A DNA stretch of 64,000 nt from Zingiber officinale (lineage: Eukaryota > Streptophyta > Magnoliopsida > Zingiberales > Zingiberaceae), in contig NC_055990.1 of the NCBI RefSeq assembly GCF_018446385.1, forward strand, positions 25,319,891 to 25,383,890, in the 5' to 3' direction. The notes beneath the pieces are model-generated. The model was not told the DNA's origin, made no database searches, and saw only the letters and a list, made by a program, of their open reading frames with translations. Below are positions 1 through 13,609 of this stretch, piece after piece. The translations under genes were made by a program, and so were the position numbers. Every line of letters begins with the position of its first letter. The stretch's first letter is position 1.

Positions 1-891
1 TTTCATTATTTTCGTACTGAATAAAATATTATTATTATTATTATTGTTATTTTAAAAAAAATAAATATTGGTTTCCGGATCTCCAATCCTGCGGCTTCCA
101 AATCGTACACGTGGTCGTCAACGTGCCACGTCGATTTGCCAAACGGCAGACCAGATCTACCCACCGTTAACTCCCGGGTGGGCCCCACTTTTCTCTCTCC
201 TCCGAAAATTCTACGCAGACAATCGAATCAAACCCTGGGAAATGAAGAAAGAGGAAAAAAGCAAACGCACAAGAACAATCAACGATGAATTAATTAATTC
301 CTGCCTATTTTTTTTCGAAAAATTAACATTAGAAATTAGACGACAGCAACAACAAAAACAAATAAAAATAGTAATGATAATAATAATTTTTTTTAAAAAA
401 AAAAACCATAAAAAAGGAAAAGGAGAAAGAGATTTTTTTCCAGCCCAATTCATTACTCTTCACGGAAACGTGCTTTTGTTCGCAAACAAGATCACACAAC
501 GCCGCGATGGATCTCAATCTCAATCTCAACCTGGATCTCAATCTCAATTCCTGTTCCCAACCGTTCAACCGATCAAACCGCGGCTTTATTTTTATTCCTC
601 CTCCCAATCCATTTCTTTGTCTCGCGTTCTTATTATTATTTATTTTTATTATTAATCTTCTTTGTTGTTTTTATTCCTTTTCTCTCTTCCATCTCGTCTT
701 TCCCCTCTTCCTCTCCCTCTTTTTCGATCCTTTTTGCTGTTCCTGTTGTCGCCCTCCCACCCAAATCTCGCCTCGATTCGTCGATTCCGCTTCGATTTTT
801 CCGCGCGGGGTGATTTTGATGCGCGGAGAGGGTCGAATCGGTGGTGTTGTTTGAGTTTGATCCTGATTAGGGTTTTCTTGCTCCGCCGGCG
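1..891 (+). promoter_or_regulatory. 5' flank and leader of the RLT gene, with an upstream ORF
   Basis: This stretch precedes the RLT start codon. It is AT-rich at first (TTA/AAT runs to about 60 and again at 340-410) and becomes strongly pyrimidine-rich from about 590 to 760, as is usual for plant 5' leaders. A 115-codon upstream ORF runs from 507 to 854 and ends 37 bases before the main ATG. Its first 14 residues are alternating Asp/Asn/Leu, encoded by a degenerate ATCTCA repeat. No clear TATA box could be fixed and the transcription start is unknown, so the boundary between promoter and leader is an inference. Confidence 0.5.
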
Positions 892-3800
892 ATGGAGTCG
901 GGGGAGGGAGCGGAGGAGAAGGAGCAGTCGGAGCCACAGCCACAGCCGCAGCCGACTGCAGAAGCATGGAAGAAGCCGGCGCCCGAGGGCGGGGAGAAGC
1001 CCTCCAAGCGGAAGATGAAGACGCCTTACCAATTGGAGATCCTCGAGAAGACCTACGCTGGTTTGTCGGGTTTTTTTTTTATCTTTGTATTAGGGTTTTT
1101 GGATTTGTTATTGATTGGAAGTTGTTTTTTTGCTTGTTTTTCTTTTTTGCTGGGTGGATTTTGATCAGTGGAGACTTACCCGACGGAGATACAGCGGACT
1201 GAGCTGTCGGTGAAGACTGGCCTCTCGGATCGGCAGCTCCAGATGTGGTTTTGCCATCGTAGGCTCAAGGATCGGAAGTTCCCTCCCACAAAGAGGCAGC
1301 GGAGGGAAGAGGACCCGCTGCCATTGACTCCACCGCCACCAGTGCTTCCGCCTCAGAATGATAGGCTGTCGTCGGAATCAGGGGGCGTAGGGTTGAGCTC
1401 CAGCCCCTTCAGTGGAGGGCTTGGTAGCAGTGGGGAGTCCAGGAGGCCATTTTCTAGGGCAGCACCAGTTGTTTCGAGGATTGGGGCGGATATGTCTGCT
1501 ATAGGAAGGCGTTACTATGACATGGGGCTTCCGCCACCACCCCCTGCACAGCCGACCATGGCGGAAATGAGAATGCTTGCATCAGTTGAATCTCAGCTTG
1601 GGGAGCCACTGCGACAGGATGGACCAGTTCTTGGAGTAGAGTTTGATCCATTGCCACCTGGTGCATTTGGGGCGCCAATAGGTATAGATAAAGACACAAC
1701 AATATCACATAAAATCTTCTTCATTTTTACATGATTAACTTAGATTGTTTAGTTTTATATAGTCCATACCTACCAATTGAAGTTACCTCGATAATCTAAG
1801 CATTGGTTAGTGTGCAAGACTTGAATTAGCGTTAATAATGAGTTTCCTTTTTCTTACCTTTGAACAAAATATTGCCATGTAGGTGAATTGATTTAGTTTA
1901 TTTTTTAGTTAAAAGTCTGACCTGGATATATTTATTATGTCTTAGTATCCATTGTATATCTGCAGTGTTGGGAGAATATATGTGTTGTGGTTAATGCTAT
2001 CAAGTTTAAGAATGACTAGTCTGTGTACTGGTGAATCAGTGAAAATCTAGATGGATAAGGCCAATGCTGGTGATAATTATACTTCCAAGCAACATATGCT
2101 TCTTGTTTGGTCAGGGAATTTTAGGTTATTTCCTTTTGTCATTGTGATGGTCTATAAAGCATAAAATTGATATTGGATCTTTCGTAACATAATAATTCTT
2201 GGAATTTGATATCCTTTATGCTAATACAACTATGATTTCAAGTTTCATCTGTTGTAAAATTTTTGGTAGGCCTTAAATGACACAAGGATTATTTGAAGTC
2301 TTGGGTAATAAAATTACTTATGGTGATTCTGCCCTAGAGTGCGTTAGGTGAAAATTACAAAGAATCATATAGTTGTGGATCATTTTTCTGGCAGCATTTA
2401 TTTTTTTCTGTTGATTGAGTCCAAGTTTTGAGTTCATATACACTCTTGGTTCTCTTGATTCTGCGGGTTTTGGATCTTGTCTATGTCGTATTTCAACCCT
2501 ATCTAGCAACTACTCTCCTATTAAGATCGCAATATTTCATGGTTTGGTTTGTGCTTTTGGCTCATCATTCTACAGTGTCTTTAAAATACAGACTTTGTAG
2601 TTTGATGCTAGTTTGCATTTGACTTTATTATTTGGGTGTGTTTGGTTCAAGTTATCACGTATAACCTTGGTTTTGTGATTATCAGGTAATCACATAACCA
2701 AGGTTACAGGCAATAAAATATAACCTAATGTTGCTTGGTTCAACTTAGGTAATACAACAAAAATTTGTTTGTTTGGAGGTTTTAATGTATAACTTAGAAT
2801 ATTTTATTGTATTAGCCTCAGTTACAATGTTTGAAGGGGAGCCTTGGCGCAACGGTAAAGTTGTTGCTTTATGACCAAAAGGTCACGGTTCGAATCCTGG
2901 AAACAACCTCTTGCAAAAAAGCAGGGTAAGACTATGTACAATGGATCCTTCCCCGGGATCCGACATAGCGGGAGCTTCGTGCACGAGCTGCCCTTTATTA
3001 GCCTAGGTTACAAAACCAACCATACATATTATTTTTATTTTTCTTTTTAAACTTTACATTTTTTTAGTGTTTTTTTAACTTTCCTCTCTCTCTATATATA
3101 TGTATATTTATTTATTTATTTATATATAATATTTTCAAAAATACAACTTTATTTTTTAAATAAATATTGCATATTTTTATTTTTTATTTAGTTTTTATAA
3201 TTTAAAATGAAATTTTTGTTATAAAAATTTTAGGGGTATTTTTGTCCCAAAGTGTAAATATCGGAGGATATTTTTGGCAAAAAAATTTTGTTAATTCCGT
3301 AATCAAGAAAAACCTCACTTTCCCAAGGTTTTCCGATTCTAGGTTGCATGCCCCCTTTTGCTTACATGTCGGGCATGTATCATTACTTGGGAATCACTGA
3401 TTATCTAAACCAAACAGGGTTTTCGTTAATAACCTTGGATGGATAACCAAGGCTATCAAGAATAATCCCCAACCAAACACACTCTGTGTAATGGTTTTGG
3501 CAGTATTCATACCTGCCATTTGCTAGTGTGCTGTCTTTGGTTTTTGTTTTCCTGTTGATTGATTTACCTTTTCTCTTGACATAAGATTGGAAAGGTTGTA
3601 ATCAACACTTCAAAAAAAGCTGTCCCAACTGTTCATGATTGGTTATATGTATCTTTATTACCTTGGAGATCTATGTAACGCCACAATATTTGTGGAAGTT
3701 CATTGAGCAGCATTTCTTTTCAATGTGGACACGGTGCATTACGCAGTAACTTTTTTCTTCAGCAGTTAAGAATTGTCAATGATTAGCTTCATTTGTTTTT

Positions 3801-6800
3801 TTTTTACTTGTAGATGCTTTCTGTTAGGAGCGTGCAACGGTAAAGTTGTTACTTTGTGACCAACAGGTCACTGGTTTGAATCCTGGAAACAACCTTTTGC
3901 AAAAAACAGGATAAGGTTGCGTACAATAGATTCTTCTCCAGGACCCGCATGACAGGAGCTTCGTGCACCGGGCTGTCTTTTTTTTTTAGATACTTTTTGT
4001 TAGGATCTATTATGTGCACGTTTTCAATTAGGTAAACAATTAAGACGTTGAGGCGAAACATATCTCACTACAATAGTTAGAAGTCATCTTTCCAGCATTA
4101 CACATTCATCTTCACGATTTTGTGCTAATTATGCTAGTGTTTTTGACTTGCATATACTATATGGGTATACTTAAATGTCTTGTCGTTGCATATTCTATCT
4201 TAAATATCATTCTTATTCTTTATCCAAATCTTTCAGCAGAAATGCCAGTGCAACAGAAGCAGCCCCTGCGCCCTTATGATGGCAATATGTTTGAAAGATA
4301 TGATACCAAGCCAATGAAGGTGTAGCATATTCGCTGTGCAATAGTGGAAGTTAATTATAATTTTTTTTGCTCTATTGTGATCTTACTAGTTTTAGTAGAA
4401 TGTCTGCAGTATACTGCATTAAGAATTTGATTTTTTGCTTGTCTAAAATTGTGGTGAATATCACTGTTTGCAGGCAACTGCTGACCATTTGTTAGCAAGC
4501 TCATCTAATGGGAAAAGAAAACTAGCAGCTAGTGCTTCTCATATGAGTCATCCCCAGATGAGTCACCGAGCTCTTCACGAGTATCAGTTTCTCCCTGAGC
4601 AACTAAGTGTCCGGTCGGAGACATATGATAGGGTCTCTCAATCTCACTATTATGACTCTTCATTAGATGCTTCGAGTGCCAGGGCGATATCTTTACCAAA
4701 AAAATTGCATGCAAATGAACAAGGGGTGCCAAATTATACTTTTCAAGGTCAAATGTCCAGTGCAAATCTTTTGTCTCAGCCAGGAAGGCAGCAAAATTTT
4801 CCTTCCATTTCAATGGACTCTGATGGTCCTCCACACAGTGACATGTTTCCTATTTCTGCAAGTGACACTCAGTTTGGTATGCATCAAGTCGGACTAGAAA
4901 ACCAATCTATATCCTCTGACAGGAGGAGTGCCCGAGATGATGACTTTTCTAGGTTGGAGAGAAAACGCAAGGTAAGTACGATCTCTTCATTCATGTTGAG
5001 TTTTATTAAAATAATATTTTTACTGCAATGCTTTGATATATGTAGAGTGATGAAGCAAGGATTGCTAAGGAGGTTGAAGCACATGAGAAACGGATAAGGA
5101 AAGAGCTTGAGAAACAAGACATCTTGAGAAGAAAGGTATATATTCCTTTTTAATTGTTTGTCTTTTTTCACTTTTTGGTGCTGAAGAAATAATATCATTC
5201 CTTAGAGAGAAGAGCAAATGCGAAGGGAAATGGAGAGACATGATCGTGAAAGAAGAAAAGAGGAAGAGCGGATGTTGCGTGAAAAACTGCGAGAGGAAGA
5301 GAGATTTGAACGTGAACAAAGACGTGAAAATGAACGCAGGGAGAAGTTTTTGCTAAAGGAATCCCGTAGAGTAGGTTCCATAAATTTTGTTTAATGCCTG
5401 TCATTTCTAATACTTCCCTAATGTCTTTCTAAATGATTTCAGGCTGAGAAATTGAGGCAGAAAGAAGAATTAAGGCGTGAGAAGGATGCTGCAAGACAGA
5501 AAGCTGCTACGGAAAGGGCTACTGCCCGCAGAATTGCACGGGAGTATATGGAGCTTATTGAGGATGAGCGACTAGAGTTAATGGAGATTGCTGCAATTAA
5601 TAAGGGGTTTTCCTCAATCTTTGGTCTTGACAGTGATACTTTGCAACAATTGGATTCATTCAGAAGTACGGTTTTGTTGAGTTGTTCAACTTATTCTAAA
5701 ATAATTTCTTGAAATGGTTCCATGCAGATGGTTTGAGATTCTTATGACTTTTGTCAGCCTTTGCTGCAGGTATGTTGCAGGCATTCCCACCAAGTTCTGT
5801 AAAACTAGGAAGGCCTTTTGGTGTTCAACCTTGGGTGGATTCTGATGAAAATATAGCAAACGTTCTTATGGTGCATTTGCTAAACTCATTATCAATATTA
5901 TCATAGGGGTTTTGCTTTCATAATTAGATATCGATGATTATTCCATTACCATGCTAGTTTGTACTGCCTATTCCATGTACATTTTTTTTCCTATAAAAAA
6001 CAAGAATATTATTTTAGCATTGTTTATGCCACTTATTAGAATTTTACCCTCGGGAAGAAATTATCATTATGAACTATGTGTTCATACCATTTAGTTTTTA
6101 CTCATTGTGAACAATTTCATTTTGAGTATCAATGACATATCTGTTTTGTGCTCTTGGTTGGAATTTCAGGTTTGGAAGTTCTTAATTACTTTTGCTGACA
6201 TACTAGGGCTTTGGCCATTCACTCTTGATGAGTTTGTGCAGTCTCTCCATGATTATGTGAGTGCTTTTGAACCTTCCATGATGTCCCAACTATCCATGCT
6301 TTAGAATCCTTGAATTATAATGATATAATATCCAAACTAAGGCCATTTATGATAACGACCTGGTCAGGTACCAGCCTTATTTATCCTTGCTTGTTTCTAT
6401 GTTTACAGATCATCTGTTGAAAAACAAATTTTGTTTATTTAAGGCAAATTTTTTTTGTTTAAAAAATATTTTCTTGTTAGAGGATGTTTTGTAGTCCAAA
6501 TTACTATTAGTTAGGTAGATGTGTCTGAATCATTTACCACTGGAGGTCTCATTATTTTCAACCTTATAAGAAGCTTGCTCATCCTTTTCATGATAAATAA
6601 GATTGTCTTTAAGGACTCATTATTTGAGCTTGTGACTATCTGCATCTTGAGATCTATGATACTGAAGACACTGAATTTGTAGAACTTTCTTGCTATTGTT
6701 GGATACTATGGCTATATGGTATTGCAACCTTAATGCCCGCATTGTGTTAAATATCGCTAGAAGCAGCATCAGATTCATACAATGCTAATTCTTGTATGAA

Positions 6801-9800
6801 TGAACACTAGAAGCAGCATCGACTCCTCTACTGTGTTAAGTATCTTATATAAAATTCCTACAGGGTTCAAGACTCTTGGGAGAAATACATGTTTCCCTTC
6901 TTAAATCCATAATCAAGGACATTGAGGATGTTGCAAGGACACCTGCTATTACAGTTGGTGCTAGCCAGAGCAGTTCTGCTAACCCAGGAGGTGGTCATCC
7001 ACAGATAGTTGAGGGGGTATGTTGTTTAACTTTCTACTTCCATGGATGCTTCTTTCTCGCTATGATCTCTTTTGGCTTAGCTTGCATTTTTTTCTTTCAT
7101 TCACTAGGCTTATGCATGGGGTTTCAACATTCGAAGCTGGCAGCGCCACCTAAATTGCTTGACATGGCCTGAGATATTGCGGCAATTTGCTTTATCAGCA
7201 GGATTTGGGCCACAACTGAAGAAAAAGAATGTTGAACACACATATTTACGGGATGATAATGAGGTATTTAAGCTGCGTGAACTTTGAAAAATCAGCATTT
7301 TCACAATTGTTATTTTTTCTACTTAAGTTTGTTGAAGACATCTTTATAGTTGTTGCTATTTCGACCTCAAGCCACTAGTTATTCTTTCGGCTGCAAAAGT
7401 CATCTTTGTTTTTGTTGTTATATTCCATACAACAAATGGGCATGACTGTATTATTCTTAGTTTAAGTTAACAATTCTGTGAAAGCACCAACTTGATTCTA
7501 ATTATGGATTTGCTAATAACATGCATATGATGTTACAGTTATTACTAGTGGTACTGATTTTTAAGGTTTCAAATTGTTTGCTTTAAATTGTTAAGTTAAT
7601 TTTGCTTGCGACAATTTTAGTAAACTGTTTGCTTGCCATCATCATATGATGATCAAGCCTGTCTTTTTGTTATTAAATTTGTATTTTTTTCTTCTTCTGG
7701 ATTTTGATCTCTGTCTATGTAGCTACTACTGAAATCAAGCAATTTGTATTCAGGGGATTGATGGTGAGGATGTTATTTCCACTTTGCGAAATGGTTCAGC
7801 TGTTGAAAATGCTGTTGCTTTAATGCATGAAAGGGGATACACACATCGACGAAGATCTCGACATCGGTTGACTCCTGGAACAGTAAAATTTGCAGCTTTC
7901 CATGTTTTATCTCTTGAAGGAAGCAGAGGCTTAACTATACTTGAAGTTGCTGACAAGATTCAGGTACATACCTTCAGTAAGAATGTTTCTATGTTCTTGA
8001 TTTGTTTGACTGAGTTTTGATTCATTATCAGAAATCTGGATTGAGAGATCTTACTACGAGCAAGACACCTGAGGCATCAATTGCTGCAGCGTTATCACGT
8101 GACACAAAACTTTTTGAGCGAACTGCTCCTTCAACATATTGTGTACGGTCACCATATAGAAAAGATCCTGTTGATGCAGATGCAGTGCTATCAGCTGCTC
8201 GCGAAAAGATACACGTATTTCAAAGTGCACTTTCTGATTCTGAGGAAGTGGAAAAGGATACGGAAGATGTAGATGATGCAGAAAGAGATGAAGATTCAGA
8301 AGGGGATGCTGGTGATGATCATGGGGTTGATGATACTGGCACTGATCATAACTTGGATAAGAATGATCCATTTGAAAACAAGCTAAACGATCCTAGTGCA
8401 TTGACATCAGTAGGTAAGATGAAAGGAGGAAGAGAAATTGGAGCAACTCCACAAATTAGTTTTGGAAATGTTGCAAAAGTCTGTCCAAAACCCTCTTCAG
8501 AGAATGCAAATACTTCTGGGGCCACTGAGTTTATAGAGACCAATTCAAAGTTCCATGAAGCAGCTAATGTGGATATGGAGGAGACAGAGATGGATGAAAG
8601 CAACTTCGGTGAACCATGGGTTGAAGGCCTAGCAGAAGTAGGTAAGATGAAAGGAGGAAGAGAAATTGGAGCAACGCCACAGACTAGTTTTGGAAATGTT
8701 GAAAAAGTCAGTCGAAAACCCTCTGCAGAGAATGCAAATACTTCTGGGGCCACTGAGTTTATAGAGACCAATTCAAAGTTCCATGAAGCAGCTAATGTGG
8801 ATATGGAGACAGAGATTGATGAAAGCAGCTTTGGTGAACCATGGGTTCAAGGCCTAGCAGAAGGTGATTATTCTGGGCTGAGTGTTGAAGAACGCCTAAA
8901 TGCACTTGTTGCTTTGATAGGTGTTGCTATTGAAGGAAACTCAATACGAATAGTGTTGGAGGTATTAATAAAATTTCTGCCATTTTAAATTTAATTTCTG
9001 TTTTGTGATGTTGTAATTGAATAGAGGTCTCACAGGAACGCTTGGAAGCTGCAACTGCACTTAAAAAACAAATGTGGGCGGAAGCACAACTGGATAAAAG
9101 GCGTTTTAAAGAAGAATATTCTAGCAGATTACAAGGTACTTTTGGTGGGTACAAGGCTGAGATAGCCCAAATGAATGGAACAAGAGAGGGAAGCCAAACT
9201 CCACAGGACAATGTGGACAAGGTCAATGATGGCAATTTAGAAGTAATCAACAGTGAACACTTTCTTGAGCAGAATCAGGTGAATATGGGCTATAATTCTA
9301 TGGGACAAGAGCTTACTAATTCAGATGTGTTATCTATTCAGCAATGCGGATATGCTGCTGAGAAGTCTCGTTCTCAGTTAAAATCATTTATTGGCCATAA
9401 AGCAGAGCTACTATATGTGTACCGTTCATTACCCCTAGGTCAAGATCGTAGACGAAACCGCTACTGGCTATTTTCAACTTCTTCATCACCAAATGATCCT
9501 GGTTCTGGAAGAATCTTTTTGGAATCCAAAGAAGGTCATTGGACACTTATTGACTCGGAGGAGGTACTTAAGATATAGCATCTTGTTTATGCTTCATTGT
9601 GAAACTGTCTCTCAAATAACAATACATTCAAATTGATGGACTTGTGTGCTATATGTTCTTACCAATTCATCTATGGGCGAAATTGTCTATATGAAATTGC
9701 ATTAGATCGAATACCATTCACATTCCTTTATGAAGAATACCATCACAGATAGTTTTGCTGTGAATTTTCAAAGCCACAGACTAACTGATTGCCTCACTAT

Positions 9801-12800
9801 TTATTATATTACCACTGCACAAGATTTGGCTTCCTGAAATGTTATGAAATTTATAATCCTGTTCTCTTTCTGTTCTGCCATATTGATTGATTTAGAGACA
9901 TTTGTTTTGTGGAAGCTAGCATGTGGAATGAATTCTTATACATTATTAAATTTCAACATAATCAATTTTGAAATGCTGTAAATATGATTCTTTGATCAAT
10001 TCCTCTGATCTTTTCTAGCCCTATCCACTCTACCACGTCATTATATTCTTCGTTGTAAGATTTTGCCCCTCAGCCTTGTTGACTTGGTCTTTTCTCGAAT
10101 GTCCGAGAATCTCTCTATTGTGGAGGCAAAGAATTTGTCGGTGGGAGTTCAACTTATTTCTCCTTTGATCATACTTTAGCTCAGTAATCCATCACTATAG
10201 GACAATTTTGGATGAGTGTGTTCCATATTCCTTTTCTATCGATTTCCTTGCGCTGATATAACCGTTCTTTATCAAGACATTCATTTGGTTTAATGTGCTT
10301 TCACCGTAATTTGACGAACCTTTTGCTGCTTTTATCGATTTCCCTTATCTGAATTTTGTAAAAACATACATAGCAACATAAAAGACTTAGAAGATGCTGG
10401 AATTCTATTCAATCAAAAGAAAAAACGATAATAAGAGTCAGCCATTCAGCAAACACAGGAAAAACACTTGATTGTAAATCGAACTGCTGAATCATCCATA
10501 TGAGTCTGCCAATTTATTCCTTTTTCTTTTCTGTGGATGTAGGCATTTGACACACTTTTAGCTGCTCTGGACACTCGGGGGATTAGGGAATCACATTTGC
10601 ACTCAATGCTCCAAAGAATAGAGACAACATACAAAGAGGCAATAAAGAGGAGAAAGGATCTTATCATTTCAGCAACGTCATCTGGAGATCATGCTAAACC
10701 AAGGGCCTCCAGAATGGTGTCAGGCTCAGATTGCAGCATGGAAATTGATAGTCCTAGTCTTTGCAGGCTCACTCCTGATGCCTTGGAGAACTCAACATCT
10801 CTCAAAATTGAACTTGGTAGCAACGAAGTAGAGAAAAACTCTGCTCTTGTCAGATACCAAGGTTTTTTGAGATGGATGTGGAATGAATGCTATAATTCAC
10901 AGATATTATGCACGATGAAATATGGGACGAAAAGATGTCCTGAGTTGCTTCATACTTGTGATTGTTGCTTCCAGTCTTTCTTAGCTGAAGAAAAACATTG
11001 CCCTTCTTGCCACAAGACATTTAAGACCTTCCAAAACTCTGATGCACTTTTTTCAGAGCATGTGACTCTATGTGAACAGAAAAGAAAGTTAGACCCTGAT
11101 TGGAAACTCCAACTCTCTAACTCTACTCTTCCAATGGGGATCAGATTGCTGAAGACACTACTATCCATGACTGAGGTGCACACTGTTTTGAGTACTAAAT
11201 CTATTTTTTGATGTCTCGTGGTTAGCAAAATTTTACCAATTTATCAGTTTGATTTTTGATAAGTAATGTTGTTAATTGCAGGCTGTGATTCCAGCAGAAG
11301 CACTTCAAACTCTTTGGACAGAGGGTTATAGGAAATCTTGGGCTGTGAAATTGCATTCTTCATCATCTGCTGGGGAGCTTTTTCAGGTTTTAACTTGTTC
11401 AATGTTATTCACCACTGAATTTTTCTATATTACCTACAGATGGTCAAACGAAATTGTTTTTTTTTTTGTATATTAGTCACTTTAAAATTTAAAAATTGGT
11501 TATACCGATTGTTTTTTTGTTTTTATTTTTTATTTTTTATCTCTATGTCAGTCTTTTAAACCAATTCTTATATGAGAGATATATCACTATTATACAGGTT
11601 CAACTTCCATTCTATTGAAACCTGCATAGTATTTGATATAATATTCTGTAAAATCGTCTTTTCCCCCTTTTCACATGAGAACTCAATTAGGGCATTTTCT
11701 TTTTTTATAATATATTTGTTGCTTGAACCACCACTTGGTTCTTCTTCTTGATATACAGTGAAGGACTAGGTGTCAAATTCTTTGTATTATAAAACCTTCA
11801 TTTTAGAAAGTGTTAGCATATAACGTGATCAATTAACCAGTCTAGACAAAATTACTTGTGAGTGAAAGGAGCCAGCTTATGAATGTATATGTTATGTGAT
11901 TGCAGGTTCTGACATTGTTGGAGCGTGCTGTAAAACTGGATTTTCTTTTGTCAAGTTTTGAAACGACAACTGAACCTCTGATTTCTAAGCAAGAAACTGC
12001 CTCGGCTATCTCTGCTCAATCTGGACTTGTTCCTGTACTACCGTGGGTGCCTTATACTTCAGCAGCTGTGGCTTTAAGGCTGTTAGATCTTGATTTTTCG
12101 ATTTCTTATATGTTGAACCAGAAGCTAGAGTCTCGAAAGGAAAAGGAAGGGCATTATATTGTAAGTCTTATATTCCTTCTATTATTTATGGATCTCAGAA
12201 TGAACCCAACTAGCTTCTATTTTTCTATTTTGAAGTTTATCAAGGTATTCTATTTTCCTGCAGAAGCTTCCATCACACTATGCTGCGGTTAACAACATGC
12301 AAGAGGTAGATCCTATGGGAACTCCTGAACAAGTTGATTATCTCACTGAAGGGAGGTGGTTAGATTCAGGAAGTGGACAGAGGGGCCGAGGACGAGGCAG
12401 TCGTGGGCGAGGTGGACGTGGTCGTGGGCGAGGGAGAGGACTAAGGGGGAGTGCAAGCTCCTCCAGGGCCAATTTTATGACTGAAAATCTCAGTATTTTC
12501 GACAAGGCCACAAGAAAATTCACCAGAAGAGGAAGAACACGTGGTCGTGGTGGGCGTAGGCGTGGACGCCGAACTATCAGGCCTAGGCAAATATCTGATG
12601 GTAGAGTATCCACAATCAATAAAAGGTCACTTTTGGGCAGCTTGATCACTGCAAACAGCAACTCCAAACAGGCAATGATTGCAGATTCCCCACAAAGCTC
12701 AGGTGGAGACGAATGGGGCATAGCTCAAGTTAGAAAACCATATGTTGAAGACGACGATATTAGTAGAGGCTCTGAATCTGATGATAATGGTCAAGCTTCT

Positions 12801-13079
12801 GGGGATGATTATGATGATCAGGCAGCAGACTCTCTTGTAGAATACGACTACAGCAAGTCCATAGGATTAGCTGACGACGGATCGGAGGATGTTGGAGACA
12901 TGGACATGGATGAAGATGTCGAAGAAGACGATATGGATGGTAGAAGTCATGACTTGGATGCTTACATGGATGATGACGATGATGATTTGCAAGATAACCC
13001 AGACGATGTTGAAGATGGAGAGGGAAATAGAGATGAAGATGAGGGGGCAACTTCGTACTCGTCACAGTATAGCGATTGA
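892..13079 (+). CDS. RLT: Homeobox-DDT domain protein of the RINGLET (RLT) family, 18 exons
   Basis: Exons by GT..AG sites and frame: 892-1060, 1169-1681, 4237-4319, 4474-4971, 5046-5135, 5206-5370, 5443-5665, 5770-5870, 6170-6256, 6864-7016, 7108-7263, 7754-7963, 8032-8961, 9036-9563, 10543-11175, 11282-11386, 11906-12160, 12264-13079. They join in frame to 5,715 nt (1,904 residues). Domains in order: homeodomain at about 39-96 with WFCHRR; Lys/Glu-rich coiled coil at about 422-580; DDT domain at about 580-645 (WKFLITFADILGLWPFTLDE); WHIM-type segment at 644-746; HARE-HTH at about 786-850 (TPGTVKFAAFHVL); WSD-type motifs at about 1100-1330 (GQDRRRNRYW); a CxxC..CxxC zinc-finger-like patch near 1442; an RG-rich stretch near 1675-1700; a very acidic tail. 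RLT proteins are known partners of ISWI remodellers in plant nuclei, and that role is inferred here from family membership. Exon 13 carries a 76-residue tandem duplication. The family is certain; whether it is RLT1- or RLT2-like is not. Confidence 0.93.
2634..3484. mobile_element. Non-autonomous TIR element in RLT intron 2
   Basis: The ends are inverted repeats: GGGTGTGTTTGGTT at 2634-2647 and AACCAAACACACTC at 3471-3484, 13 of 14 bases complementary. A hairpin lies just inside the left end (about 2661-2706, around TAACCTTGGTT / AACCAAGGTTA). There is no coding capacity. The interior is AT-rich and hosts a SINE at 2836-2996. I could not fix a target duplication, so the superfamily (hAT, PIF/Harbinger or other) is open. 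Confidence 0.6.
2836..2996 (+). mobile_element. Au-type SINE, copy 1
   Basis: A tRNA-derived SINE. The head has an A-box-like GCGCAACGGTAAAG and a B box GGTTCGAATCC, followed by the Au-family body (GCAGGGTAAG, GTACAATGGATCC, GGGAGCTTCGTGCAC) and the typical CTGCCCTTT end. The flanks ATTAGCCTCAGTTACAA (from 2811) and ATTAGCCTAGGTTACAA (from 2997) look like a diverged target duplication. The copy sits inside the TIR element at 2634-3484. Confidence 0.85.
3811..4005 (+). mobile_element. Au-type SINE, copy 2, with target-site duplications
   Basis: A second Au SINE (body 3830-3986) with a degraded head. The B-box region is GGTTTGAATCC and the body contains GATAAGGTTGCGTACAATAG and GGAGCTTCGTGCACCGGGCT, ending in a T run. 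Direct repeats of about 19 bp flank it: TAGATGCTTTCTGTTAGGA at 3811-3829 and TAGATACTTTTTGTTAGGA at 3987-4005. It lies in RLT intron 2. Confidence 0.85.
8410..8863 (+). repeat. 228-bp in-frame tandem duplication in RLT exon 13
   Basis: Two adjacent copies (8410-8637 and 8638-8863) encode nearly the same 76 residues, each starting VGKMKGGREIGATPQ and ending GEPWV.GLAE. They differ by scattered substitutions and one lost codon in the GAGGAG run. Each copy begins with AGGTAAGAT, which resembles a strong 5' splice site. Confidence 0.9.
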
Positions 13080-13609
13080 CAACGGGATGGTCAATTAATC
13101 TGTCCGGGTGGAGTCAAGGCCACCACATTTGTTAAGATGATGATCCCTTAGAGGCACGGTTCGATCAATTGACTTATGTTTATGCTTCCTCATTAGATCC
13201 TTGCTCCGTCAAGCCAGTAATTTATTGCATCAGATCCATCCGTGCAAGTGTTGAAGATGACTGCACCCTCTCGAGTTCAGTCTTTTTGTAATTTTGTTTT
13301 GTTTATTTTCTCTCTATCTTTTTTTTTTCTTTTCTTTTTTACTTGTTGCTATGTTGCAAATTTAAGCGATCCTCCCTGGCCAAGAGAGGCGAAGAGGGAG
13401 ATAAGAGCGAATGGTTGGTTTATCAAACCTTTTTTTTTTATTTTGTACAAATGTTAATGATGCACTATTACCTATTGGGTAACGTAGGCCCTTTTTATTT
13501 TTGTGCTAATTCCATATATCATCAGTTGCATTTTGTATACCATCGTTGACTAGACACTCGAAAGAGGTCATCAGAATGGTGCTCGTTCAATTTTATTTTA
13601 TTCTAATTA

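Noticed and set aside
2841..2915. tRNA gene-like sequence with A and B boxes
   Set aside because: It is the tRNA-derived head of an Au SINE: no acceptor stem closes and the SINE body follows directly.
8346..8771. 141-codon minus-strand ORF
   Set aside because: Shadow of the duplicated segment in RLT exon 13; its internal repeat is just the reverse reading of that duplication.
12338..12721. 127-codon minus-strand Pro/Arg-rich ORF
   Set aside because: Antisense reading of the RG-rich coding stretch in the last RLT exon.
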